In this document: one piece after another, positions 8,455-16,325 of the stretch
Layout: each line of letters starts with the position of its first letter
Position numbering within the stretch: the stretch's first letter is position 1
DNA from: CADEFX01 sp050260355
GTDB taxonomy: Bacteria > Pseudomonadota > Alphaproteobacteria > Rhizobiales > Hyphomicrobiaceae
Length of the DNA stretch: 64,000 nucleotides
Assembly: GCA_050260355.1 (NCBI GenBank)
Contig: JBLNBZ010000045.1
Coordinates: forward strand, 1-64,000
Reading direction: 5' to 3'
Position numbers and translations under genes: made by a program
The notes under the pieces: generated by a model
What the model was told of the DNA's origin: nothing
Databases searched by the model: none
The model's input: the letters and a program-made list of their open reading frames with translations, nothing else

Positions 8455-9413
8455 TCGGGAGCTCGTCGCGTCACCGGCTCCCCTTTCGTCTGCTCCGATA
8501 AGGCTGCCGCACGCACGACGCGTTCGGGAAGCGCCGGCGAGCAAAGCTCGATGAAGCGATAGGCGTAGCTGCGCAGATAGCTGCCCTTGCGCACGGCAAT
8601 GAGCGACGTGTTGCTCGGAAACAAGTGGGCGCCGTCGAGAAGCTGCAGTTTCGTGTCGCGCTTCGGATCGAACGTCATCGACGCGATAATGCCGATGCCG
8701 AGTCCGAGCTCCACGTAGGTCTTGAGCACATCCGTATCCATCGCCGACAGGATGATGTCTGGCGCGAGGCCCGTATTGGCAAAGCTCACGTCGATATTGC
8801 GGCGCCCAGTGAAGTTCTCGTTGTAGGTGAGGATCGGCCATTCGGCGATCGCCTCGAGGGTGAGCGGAACTTCATTCGCGAGCGCGTGCCCCTTTGGCAC
8901 CACCACGCTGTGGTGCCATGTATAGAATGGAAATGCCGCGAGAAACGGCGCTTCCTTCAGGGCCTCGGTTGCGATTCCGACATCGGCTTGCCCGCCGAGC
9001 AACATCGACGCGATCTCGTTGGGGCTGCCCTGGTGCAAGACCAGATGCACCTTGGGGAATGCCTTCTTGAAGCTCGCCACGACGTGCGGAAGCACGTAGC
9101 GCGCCTGCGTGTGAGTGGTGGCGATCGTGAGCTGCCCCTCGTCGCGATTGCTGAACTGCTGCCCCAGCCGCTTGATGTTGGCGGCGTCGACCAATATTCG
9201 CTCCACGACCTCGACCAGCTCTTTTCCCGGGTCGGTCAGGCCGAGCAGACGCTTGCCGCGCCGCACGAACAGCTCGACTCCCAACTCGTATTCGAGGTCC
9301 TTGATGTGCTTGCTGACGCCGGATTGTGACGTGAACAGAGCACTGGCGACGTCGGTCAGATTGAAGTTGCGTCTTACCGTCTCCCGCACGATGCGCAGCT
9401 GCTGGAAGTTCAT
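8394..9413 (-). CDS. cysB: LysR-family regulator, CysB-like
   Basis: A 339-residue LysR protein. The N-terminal winged helix (MNFQQLRIVRETVRRNFNLTDVASAL, split here by the recognition helix TSQSGVSKHIKDLE) matches CysB-type regulators, and the effector domain spans about residues 90-300. CysB proteins activate sulfate genes and sense acetylserine or sulfate status. Start MNFQQL is preferred over a codon seven residues earlier. It follows cysNC by 24 bp on the same strand and is probably the last gene of the cysH-cysD-cysNC operon. Its ligand is inferred. Confidence 0.85.
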   Translation of the reverse strand: MNFQQLRIVRETVRRNFNLTDVASALFTSQSGVSKHIKDLEYELGVELFVRRGKRLLGLTDPGKELVEVVERILVDAANIKRLGQQFSNRDEGQLTIATTHTQARYVLPHVVASFKKAFPKVHLVLHQGSPNEIASMLLGGQADVGIATEALKEAPFLAAFPFYTWHHSVVVPKGHALANEVPLTLEAIAEWPILTYNENFTGRRNIDVSFANTGLAPDIILSAMDTDVLKTYVELGLGIGIIASMTFDPKRDTKLQLLDGAHLFPSNTSLIAVRKGSYLRSYAYRFIELCSPALPERVVRAAALSEQTKGEPVTRRAPDHSLRSSGKALSRDDVKRTD

Positions 9414-9437
9414 CGCCGTGCTCCTGTGCTTCAATCC

Positions 9438-11369
9438 TTAAATGGCGGGACCGATAGAACGCGCGCGCGCGTTGAGGATCTCTGCGTCCTCCAAATGGCC
9501 GATCAGGCGTGCCACGCATTCACCAAGCGTGAGCTGATCCGTCTCGAGACGCAGCTCAGGCCGCTCCGGAACATCGTAGGGTGCCGAGACTCCCGTGAAC
9601 GCTTCGATCGCACCGGCCCTCGCCTTGGCGTAAAGGCCCTTGGGATCACGCGCCGCGCACGTTGCCACGCTGGCGTGCACGTGAACCTCGAAGAACGCAT
9701 CCCCGCCGATCTCGCGCGCCAGCGCGCGGTCGCCCGCATGCGGGGACACCAGCGCCACAATGGCCACCTGCCCCTGGCGCGCCAGGAAGCTCGCAACCTC
9801 CGCTGTGCGACGCACATTCTCCGTGCGATCGGCCTCCGAGAAACCGAGGTCTCCGTTGAGTCCGGTCCGCAAGGTGTCGCCGTCGAGCAGCACCGCGTTC
9901 ACGCCGGCCTCGAACAGAACGCGCTCCAGGGCGCGCCCGATCGTCGATTTGCCAGAGCTCGGCAAGCCGGTCAGCCAAACCACGGCACCGCGATGCCCGT
10001 TGCGCGCGATCCGCTCTGCCGTGGTGACAGCCGAGGCAACTGCCGTAACGTTCGGGCTGGTCTTGCGGCGCGGTGACCCCGACTGGTCGACGACGATCCC
10101 GCCACCGCAGATGCGGCCATCCCTCTCGAGCACGAACCGCCCAAGCTGCGGAATGATCGCGTGACTGTCGGCGGCGATCGGCCGAGCAAGGCTCAGCTTG
10201 ATGTCGGCAATCTGATTTTGCTCGATGTGCCGCGCGGCGACAGCCTTGAGCGTGCCGCTGTCGACGATCGCCTCGATCGCGGCGACCTCGGCCTGCGCCT
10301 CGGCGGTGCCCAGTTTCAGCGTCAGGCGCGAGCCCACGTGCAACGGCACTTGCGCCAGCCAGAAGATCCGGCTCGTGAGCGTCTGAGCCGCGGGCGGCCT
10401 TGCCAGACGCTGCGCACCCACCTCTCCGCGCTCGATGAAGATTTCGCGCTCCAGGGTGACGCCCACGGCCTGCCCGGCGGATACCGTGTCAATGCGGCTG
10501 CCGTCCGATGGCTGCGGCCAGGTCTCGATCGAGCGCACGCGCCCGTGCTTGCCCGACGGAATGAACACAAGCTCCTCACCGACGCGCAACCGACCACTTT
10601 CGATCCGGCCGGCAACGATGCGCCTGTCGTCGAACTTGTAAACATCCTGCACCACGAAGCGCAGTGGAAGATCACGCGGCGGTTGTCCCGTCTCGGTCCG
10701 GTCGATCAGCTCGATGACCGTTGGTCCGACATACCAAGCCATGGCCTGTCCGCGCGCAACGATCATATCGCCATTGCGCGCCGCCACCGGAACGAATGCC
10801 GCCGGCACAACATCGAGGCCCTTGAGATAATCGGCAAACTCAGCTTCGACCTCGCGGAAGGCGGCCTCGGAGTACGCGACCTTGTCCATCTTGTTGATGA
10901 TGACCGCGACCTGGCGAACCCCGAGCAGCTTCAGCAGCAGCCCATGGCGGCGGCTCTGGTCACGCACACCTTCAGCGGCATCGATCACGAGCAACGCGAC
11001 ATCGGCCTGCGCCGCGCCCGTCACCATGTTCTGCAGAAACTCGACGTGTCCCGGGGCGTCGATCAGTACCACATCGCGATTTGCCGTGCGGAATGCGATC
11101 TGGCTGGTGTCGATCGTGATGCCCTGATCGCGCTCGGCTTGCAGGGCATCGAGTAGAAAGGCCCACTCGAACGGCATGCCGCGCCGTGCGCTCATAGCCC
11201 TGATGGCCTCGACCTTGCCCTCTGCCAGGGAGCCGCTGTCATGCATGAGCCTGCCGATCAGCGTCGACTTGCCGTGATCGACGTGGCCGACGACAACGAC
11301 ACGCACCAGCGAGCGCGCAGCGCTTCCTGCCGGCGGCGGCTGCAGCTTCGGGTTCGTGAATGCATTCAT
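9438..11369 (-). CDS. cysNC: Bifunctional sulfate adenylyltransferase subunit 1 / APS kinase
   Basis: A 643-residue fusion. Residues about 20-440 are the CysN GTPase: G1 GHVDHGKST, G3 DAPGH and G4 NKMD are all present, followed by EF-Tu-like beta barrels. Residues about 450-640 are the CysC kinase with P-loop GLPSSGKST, DGDTLRTGLNGDLGF and the RTENVRR segment. CysN with CysD makes APS from sulfate and ATP with GTP hydrolysis; CysC phosphorylates APS to PAPS. It is downstream of cysD by 25 bp. The fusion is common in rhizobia. Confidence 0.97.
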   Translation of the reverse strand: MNAFTNPKLQPPPAGSAARSLVRVVVVGHVDHGKSTLIGRLMHDSGSLAEGKVEAIRAMSARRGMPFEWAFLLDALQAERDQGITIDTSQIAFRTANRDVVLIDAPGHVEFLQNMVTGAAQADVALLVIDAAEGVRDQSRRHGLLLKLLGVRQVAVIINKMDKVAYSEAAFREVEAEFADYLKGLDVVPAAFVPVAARNGDMIVARGQAMAWYVGPTVIELIDRTETGQPPRDLPLRFVVQDVYKFDDRRIVAGRIESGRLRVGEELVFIPSGKHGRVRSIETWPQPSDGSRIDTVSAGQAVGVTLEREIFIERGEVGAQRLARPPAAQTLTSRIFWLAQVPLHVGSRLTLKLGTAEAQAEVAAIEAIVDSGTLKAVAARHIEQNQIADIKLSLARPIAADSHAIIPQLGRFVLERDGRICGGGIVVDQSGSPRRKTSPNVTAVASAVTTAERIARNGHRGAVVWLTGLPSSGKSTIGRALERVLFEAGVNAVLLDGDTLRTGLNGDLGFSEADRTENVRRTAEVASFLARQGQVAIVALVSPHAGDRALAREIGGDAFFEVHVHASVATCAARDPKGLYAKARAGAIEAFTGVSAPYDVPERPELRLETDQLTLGECVARLIGHLEDAEILNARARSIGPAI

Positions 11370-11394
11370 GGCTGGTGATCTCGCGGCGCGGTCG

Positions 11395-12189
11395 CTACAG
11401 ATAGCCGGCAGTTCTCAGTCGCTCGAATGCATCCTCGGTCTCATGATCCAGAAGACGCCCTGAGCGCTCGGGAACACGCGTCTCGCGCAGCTCCGCGATG
11501 ATCGCATCAATGGTCGCAGCAGATGACGCGATCGGCCGAGTGATGTCCTCGTCGCCCAGCGACCGATAACGATGCCCGTCCTTCGCGTAGTAGAGCGGGA
11601 TCACCGGTATGCCTTCGCGGCGCGTGTAGGCCCAGATGTCGAGCTCCGTCCACTGCAGGATGGGATGAACCCGTACATGGCCGCCGGGCGGGACACTCGT
11701 GTTGAACTGCCCCCACAGCTCCGGCGGCTGGTCCTTGACCTTCCAATCGCCGTCAGGGCTGCGCGGAGAAAAGAAGCGCTCCTTGGCGCGCGTGGCCTCC
11801 TCGTCGCGGCGAATGCCGGCAATCAATCCATCGAAACCGTGCTTTTGAAGCGCGGTCTTCAAGCCCTCCGTCTTGCGCGCGGCAGAGCGCGCAGCCGGCG
11901 GCAGCGTCGGATCGACCGCATCGATCGGAGGGCAGGGCTCCACGAGCAACGTCAAGCCCCATTCGCCCGCATAGCGATCCCGGAACTCGTACATCTCGGC
12001 AAACTTTTTGCCAGTATCGACGTGCATGACCGGAAACGGCACATGGCCGAAGAAGGCCTTGCGCGCCAGCCAGATCATCACGTTCGAATCCTTGCCGAGC
12101 GACCACAGCAGCGCGAGCTTGTCGAGCTTGGCGAAGGCCTCGCGCAGCACGTACACGCTTTGCGCTTCGAGAGTGTCGAGACGATCCAT
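11395..12189 (-). CDS. cysD: Sulfate adenylyltransferase subunit 2
   Basis: A 264-residue member of the PP-loop ATP pyrophosphatase family. The nucleotide site is SLGKDSNVMIWLARK near residue 32, with HVDTGKKFAEMYEFRD after it and the conserved FNTSVPPGGHVRVHPI and WTELDIWAY regions. It is the catalytic subunit of ATP sulfurylase, working with the CysN part of the next gene. Short of the usual 300 residues at the N-terminus by a little, as seen in other alphaproteobacteria. Operon order is cysH, cysD, cysNC, LysR. Confidence 0.95.
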   Translation of the reverse strand: MDRLDTLEAQSVYVLREAFAKLDKLALLWSLGKDSNVMIWLARKAFFGHVPFPVMHVDTGKKFAEMYEFRDRYAGEWGLTLLVEPCPPIDAVDPTLPPAARSAARKTEGLKTALQKHGFDGLIAGIRRDEEATRAKERFFSPRSPDGDWKVKDQPPELWGQFNTSVPPGGHVRVHPILQWTELDIWAYTRREGIPVIPLYYAKDGHRYRSLGDEDITRPIASSAATIDAIIAELRETRVPERSGRLLDHETEDAFERLRTAGYL

Positions 12190-12213
12190 GATGCTCTACC
12201 CCGTTGCGGCGGA

Positions 12214-13068
12214 TTACTGCGTGCCGGCTTCGCGCAGTATCTCGACGCGCTTCGACCGGTTATGAATGCCGCATTCTGTCTTGCCGCGATTGCGCCAGCG
12301 CCCGGCACGCGAAGGCTCGCCCGGCGCGACCGGTGTGGTACATGTCGCACAGCCGATCGACGCGTAGCCGCGCTCGACGAGCGGATGCCGCGGCAGGTCG
12401 TGCTTCCGCATGTAGGCGGCGACGTCCGCCTCCGCCCACGTCGCAAGCGGATTGACCTTGATCCTATGCTGGTCCTGCTCAAACACGGGTAGCTGCGCTC
12501 GAGTGATAGCCTGAAAACGCTTGCGCCCGGTGATCCATGCATCGAAGCTCTCGAGCGCCCGCACCAACGGCTCGACCTTGCGGACGGCGCAGCATTGATC
12601 CGGCTCGACGCTCCATAGGTAGCCGCTCGGGTCCACCTCGGCGATGCGCGCTGGCAACGGATTGACGGAGCGGACGTCCGTCAGCTTGAGGCGTGCGATC
12701 AATGCGTCGCGATAGGCGATCGTCTCCGGGAACAGCTTACCCGTGTCCAGAAACAGGACCGGAGTATCGGGCGCGATCGAGGAGACGAGGTGCAGCAGCG
12801 CGGCGGAGTCCGCACCGAAGCTCGACGTCAATGCGATGCGACCGGGGAACAAGTCGAAGATCGCGCGTTCGAGGATCTCTCGAGCATCGAGGTGTCCGAA
12901 ACGCGCCTCGAACGCCGCGGCCTGGTGCTTCGACCTCTCGGGGCTCTTCGCAAGGGGAGCTGCGGCGCCACCGGGCGCCAGGTCTGCAAGTCGGTCAACG
13001 CCTGGTCCGCGGCATGGCTCATCACCCGCGCCCCCGCTCTCAAGGCTTCGCCCCGACTCCACGCGCAT
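12214..13068 (-). CDS. cysH: APS/PAPS reductase CysH, iron-sulfur type
   Basis: A 284-residue reductase. The PP-loop is TSSFGADSAALLHLV. It carries the paired cysteines in DQCCAVRKVEPL and a second pair in GCATCTTPV, the four ligands of a [4Fe-4S] cluster seen in APS-type (assimilatory) reductases, plus the catalytic ECGIH near the C-terminus. The enzyme reduces APS or PAPS to sulfite with thioredoxin. ATG at 13068 is the likeliest start; an upstream codon at 13152 would add a low-complexity tail. It heads the minus-strand operon. Sulfite reductase is not in this window. Confidence 0.93.
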   Translation of the reverse strand: MRVESGRSLESGGAGDEPCRGPGVDRLADLAPGGAAAPLAKSPERSKHQAAAFEARFGHLDAREILERAIFDLFPGRIALTSSFGADSAALLHLVSSIAPDTPVLFLDTGKLFPETIAYRDALIARLKLTDVRSVNPLPARIAEVDPSGYLWSVEPDQCCAVRKVEPLVRALESFDAWITGRKRFQAITRAQLPVFEQDQHRIKVNPLATWAEADVAAYMRKHDLPRHPLVERGYASIGCATCTTPVAPGEPSRAGRWRNRGKTECGIHNRSKRVEILREAGTQ

Positions 13069-13170
13069 ATCCACGTCGTCGTCTCTTCTGGTTGGAGATG
13101 ACCCCGTTGGCCGTTTGCTGGGGGCGGCCAACCCGGCAGGAAGCGCCGGCACAGCGCTACGTAAGTTAAT

Positions 13171-13316
13171 GGAAATTCATTCCAAGTTGGAGCCACCCTG
13201 CGCAGAAAAACAGGAATATCATTCCACTGCACAGGGGATCGCGCGAGCCATGTTGTCGGCGGAGAGGAAGGCGGGAAGCGCTCGCGCTCAAGCGTCGCGG
13301 CGCGGAATTTCATTCC
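13171..13316. promoter_or_regulatory. Three GGAAT-N3-ATTCC motifs upstream of cysH
   Basis: GGAAATTCATTCC at 13171-13183, GGAATATCATTCC at 13213-13225 and GGAATTTCATTCC at 13304-13316. Each is a short inverted repeat (GGAAT / ATTCC, 3-base spacer; one arm base differs in the first copy). They sit 103-248 bp upstream of the cysH start in the only non-coding gap before the operon. The first two are 42 bp apart, about four helical turns. They look like binding sites of a dimeric regulator, possibly the CysB-like protein. Confidence 0.6.
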
Positions 13317-13361
13317 GCAAGACCTTGCAGATCGCGTGCGCCCGGGCGCCAGCTCGCGATG

Positions 13362-14564
13362 TCAGCTCAGCCGCTCGATGGCGATGCCGGTCGCCTCACC
13401 CCCGCCGATGCACAGCGCGGCGACACCACGGGTCAGCCCGCGGCGCTGGAGAGCATGCAGCAGCGTGACGATCAGGCGGGCGCCCGTCGCACCGATCGGA
13501 TGCCCCAGCGCGCACGCCCCGCCGTTCACGTTCAGCCGGTCGCGAGCGATGCCGAGGTCCCTGGCTGCGGCCATGGGTACCACGGCGAATGCCTCGTTGA
13601 TCTCGAACAGGTCGACATCGCCAACCCGCCAGCCGGTCTTGTCGAGGAGCTTGCGGATCGCCGGGATCGGCGCCGTCGTATACCAGGCCGGCTCCTGGCT
13701 ATGCGAAGCGTGAGCCTTGATCTCGGCGAGGATCGGCAGACCGGCGCGCTCGGCGACGGACCGCCGCGCCAGCACCAAGGCCGCCGCGCCGTCGGCATTC
13801 GCCGACGCGCTCGCTGCGGTGATTGTTCCATCGGTGCGAAATGCCGGCTTCAATGTCGGAATCTTCTCGGGCGAAACCTTGAGCGGATGCTCGTCCGTAT
13901 CGACGATCCGCTCGCCGCCCTTCACCGCGACCCGAACGGGAACGATCTCGCTCTTGAATGCGCCCTCTTCGATCGCCTTGCGGGCGCGCGTGAGCGTCTC
14001 TACCGCGTAGGCGTCCTGCGCGTCGCGGCTGAACTGATAAGCCTGCGCCGTCGCCTCACCGAAGTCCCCCATGGGGCGTCCAGGCTCGTAGGCATCCTCC
14101 AGACCGTCCAGCATCATGTGATCGAAAATGCGATCGTGGCCGACGCGGTAGCCGCTGCGGGCCTTTGCCAGAAGGAATGGCGCGTTCGACATCGACTCCA
14201 TGCCGCCCGACACGACTATGTCGGCCGAGCCCGCCCTGATGAGATCGTGCCCGAGCATGGTCGCCTTCATACCGGAGCCGCAGACCTTGTTGACCGTGGT
14301 GGCGCCTGTCGCATCGGGCAGCCCCGCCGCGCGCGCAGCCTGACGGGCCGGAGCCTGACCTTGTCCCGCCGGCAGAACGCAGCCCATGAGCACCTCGTCG
14401 ACCCGCTCCGGCTGCAGGGTGGCGCGCTCGAGTGCGGCGCGGATCAAGTGCGCACCGAGCTGCGGCGCCGCAACCGGCGCCAAGTCACCCTGGAACCTGC
14501 CGAGTGGCGTGCGTGCGGCTGCGACGACGACGACTGGATCCTGCGTGGCCATGGGTTGCTCCAT
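13362..14564 (-). CDS. Acetyl-CoA C-acyltransferase (thiolase)
   Basis: A 400-residue thiolase II-fold enzyme. The nucleophile is the Cys in NKVCGSGMKA near residue 93, with GGMESMSNAPFLL after it; the catalytic His is in CALGHPIGATGAR and the second Cys in CIGGGEATG near the C-terminus. It either condenses two acetyl-CoA or cleaves 3-ketoacyl-CoA. AAGGA precedes the ATG by 5 bases. It is divergent from a TetR gene that probably controls it. No beta-oxidation partners are adjacent, so substrate chain length is open. Confidence 0.93.
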   Translation of the reverse strand: MEQPMATQDPVVVVAAARTPLGRFQGDLAPVAAPQLGAHLIRAALERATLQPERVDEVLMGCVLPAGQGQAPARQAARAAGLPDATGATTVNKVCGSGMKATMLGHDLIRAGSADIVVSGGMESMSNAPFLLAKARSGYRVGHDRIFDHMMLDGLEDAYEPGRPMGDFGEATAQAYQFSRDAQDAYAVETLTRARKAIEEGAFKSEIVPVRVAVKGGERIVDTDEHPLKVSPEKIPTLKPAFRTDGTITAASASANADGAAALVLARRSVAERAGLPILAEIKAHASHSQEPAWYTTAPIPAIRKLLDKTGWRVGDVDLFEINEAFAVVPMAAARDLGIARDRLNVNGGACALGHPIGATGARLIVTLLHALQRRGLTRGVAALCIGGGEATGIAIERLS

Positions 14565-14645
14565 CTGGTCCTTCAGCCGGCCAAAAAGGCGAGCATGATC
14601 TGAACAGCCTTACCTGGTGAGGCGCATTACGACTATGTTACATTA

Positions 14646-14664
14646 TGAGTGTCATGATTACTCA
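14646..14664. promoter_or_regulatory. Inverted repeat in thiolase/tetR intergenic region
   Basis: TGAGT-N9-ACTCA lies between the divergent thiolase and TetR starts, in an AT-rich stretch that probably holds both promoters. The size and position fit a TetR operator for autorepression and control of the thiolase. Arms are only 5 bases, so this is tentative. Confidence 0.35.
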
Positions 14665-14719
14665 CGATATATGTTGCCCATAATTTAAGTGTCAATGCCC
14701 GCACTCGGAGAGCGCTAGT

Positions 14720-15295
14720 ATGAAAGTCAGCAGGGAACAGGCGGCACGGAACAGGGAACGGATCATCGAGGTGGCCGGTCGCTTGTTCCGCGAACGAGGC
14801 ATCGGTGGCATCGGTGTCGCCGACCTCATGAAGGGCGCCGGCATGACGCATGGCGGCTTTTATGGGCACTTCGAGTCGAAGGCCGATCTCGCTGCGCAGG
14901 CGTGCGGCCGCGCCCTTGCAGAGGCCGCGAACCGCTGGTCCGCCGCTGCCAGCGCATCACCCGCAAGCGCGCTTGCGACGATCGTCAGGCGCTACCTGTC
15001 GGAAGCGCATCGAGACCGGCCGGGGGAGGGCTGCATTCTTGCGGCGCTCGGCCCGGAAGCCGGGCGGCACGGCCAGCCCGTACGGAAGGCTGTTTCTGAA
15101 GGATTAGGCCGCCTTCTCGGAATCCTTGCCGGCATCGTTCCGGGGCGGTCCGAGGCAGCCAGGCGGAAGAAGGCGGTGGCGACGATGGCATCGATGCTCG
15201 GCGCGCTGATACTGGCGCGCGCCGTAGAGGATCCGAAGCTGTCGAAGGAGATCCTCGACACCGTTGCCGCGGAGCTCACCGCCAAAGCATCCTGA
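14720..15295 (+). CDS. TetR/AcrR-family transcriptional regulator
   Basis: A 191-residue regulator. The N-terminal HTH covers residues about 10-55 (RERIIEVAGRLFRERG, then GVADLMKGAGMTHGGFYGHF with recognition-helix GFYGHF), followed by an all-helical ligand domain containing GCILAALGPEAGR, a pattern of the subgroup with a TetR_C C-terminal domain. It is transcribed away from the thiolase gene and likely represses it and itself. The inducer is unknown. Confidence 0.88.
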   Translation: MKVSREQAARNRERIIEVAGRLFRERGIGGIGVADLMKGAGMTHGGFYGHFESKADLAAQACGRALAEAANRWSAAASASPASALATIVRRYLSEAHRDRPGEGCILAALGPEAGRHGQPVRKAVSEGLGRLLGILAGIVPGRSEAARRKKAVATMASMLGALILARAVEDPKLSKEILDTVAAELTAKAS

Positions 15296-15350
15296 TACGC
15301 CCGTCCCGACCGGAGCGGTCCTTTCCTTCCGGATCGAACGCAGCTACCGG

Positions 15351-16325
15351 CTAGCAGACAAGCTCGTGCACGCTGAAGAGGGTGTTGGCATCAGTCCAAA
15401 CGCGCGTTGGTCTCCAAGCGCTTGCGCGCGCAAGGTCCTGGAACTGGCGAACGGTGTACTTGTAGGAATTCTCGGTATGAATCGTTTCGCCCGGCCGAAA
15501 ATGGAACCGGCGACCGCGGACGATGACATCCTGGTCCTTGAGACTCACGAGATGCATCTCGATGCGTCCGTCGCGCGGGTTGTAGATCGCCTCATGCCGG
15601 AAGGCCGTGAGGTCGAAAGCGCCGGGTGTGATCTCGCGGTTAATGCGCGCGAGCAGGTTGAGGTTGAATGCGGCCGTCACGCCTGAAGCATCGTTGTAGG
15701 CCGGCAGCAGGGTCCTCAAGTCCTTCTTGAGATCGACACCGACGATCAAGCGGCTGCCGGGCGAGAGCACGGCGCGGAAAACGCGGAGCAGCCGTTGGGC
15801 TTCCACCGGGTTGAGGTTGCCGATGGTGGAGCCCGGGAAGAAGCCAGTACGATGGCACTCCGCCAGATCCGCCGGCAAAGCAACGGGATAAGAAAAGTCC
15901 GCAACGACGGGCCGAACATCGAGCGCCGGAAACCGGTCGGCGAGGCGCTTCCTGGCATCCTCGAGTGCGCTCGCGGACACATCGATCATGATGTAAGCGC
16001 GGAGCTGCGGCCGCTCTTGCAGCAGGATCTCGGTCTTGCGGCTGGATCCGGAGCCGAACTCGACGAGGACACCGCCATCTGGGATGCCACCCGCCATCTC
16101 ACCCGCGTGGGCCGCCAGGATCGCTGCCTCCGTCCGGGTCGGATAGTATTCGGGAAGACGCGTGATTTCCTCGAACAGCTCGCTGCCGCGCGCGTCATAA
16201 AAAAAGCGGCACGGCAGAGTTTTCTGCGGCCGCGATAAGCCGTCGACAACGGCTGAGGCAAACTCGTCGTCGACGAGAGCAAAGCGCTCCGACAGCAGCT
16301 CGCGCATGTTCTGTGGCAGCATCAC
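15351..16325 (-). CDS. egtD: L-histidine N-alpha-methyltransferase EgtD
   Basis: A 324-residue SAM-dependent enzyme. LVEFGSGSSRKTEILL is the SAM-binding motif I of EgtD, preceded by RFFYDARGSELFEEITRLPEYYPTR in two conserved pieces. It trimethylates histidine to hercynine, the first step of ergothioneine synthesis. It overlaps the egtB stop by 4 bp, so the two are coupled. It is convergent with the TetR gene. Confidence 0.95.
   Translation of the reverse strand: MMLPQNMRELLSERFALVDDEFASAVVDGLSRPQKTLPCRFFYDARGSELFEEITRLPEYYPTRTEAAILAAHAGEMAGGIPDGGVLVEFGSGSSRKTEILLQERPQLRAYIMIDVSASALEDARKRLADRFPALDVRPVVADFSYPVALPADLAECHRTGFFPGSTIGNLNPVEAQRLLRVFRAVLSPGSRLIVGVDLKKDLRTLLPAYNDASGVTAAFNLNLLARINREITPGAFDLTAFRHEAIYNPRDGRIEMHLVSLKDQDVIVRGRRFHFRPGETIHTENSYKYTVRQFQDLARASAWRPTRVWTDANTLFSVHELVC

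Noticed and set aside
13359..14603. Long plus-strand ORF antisense to the thiolase gene
   Set aside because: Arg/Gly-rich composition without family features; a typical shadow of GC-rich coding on the other strand.
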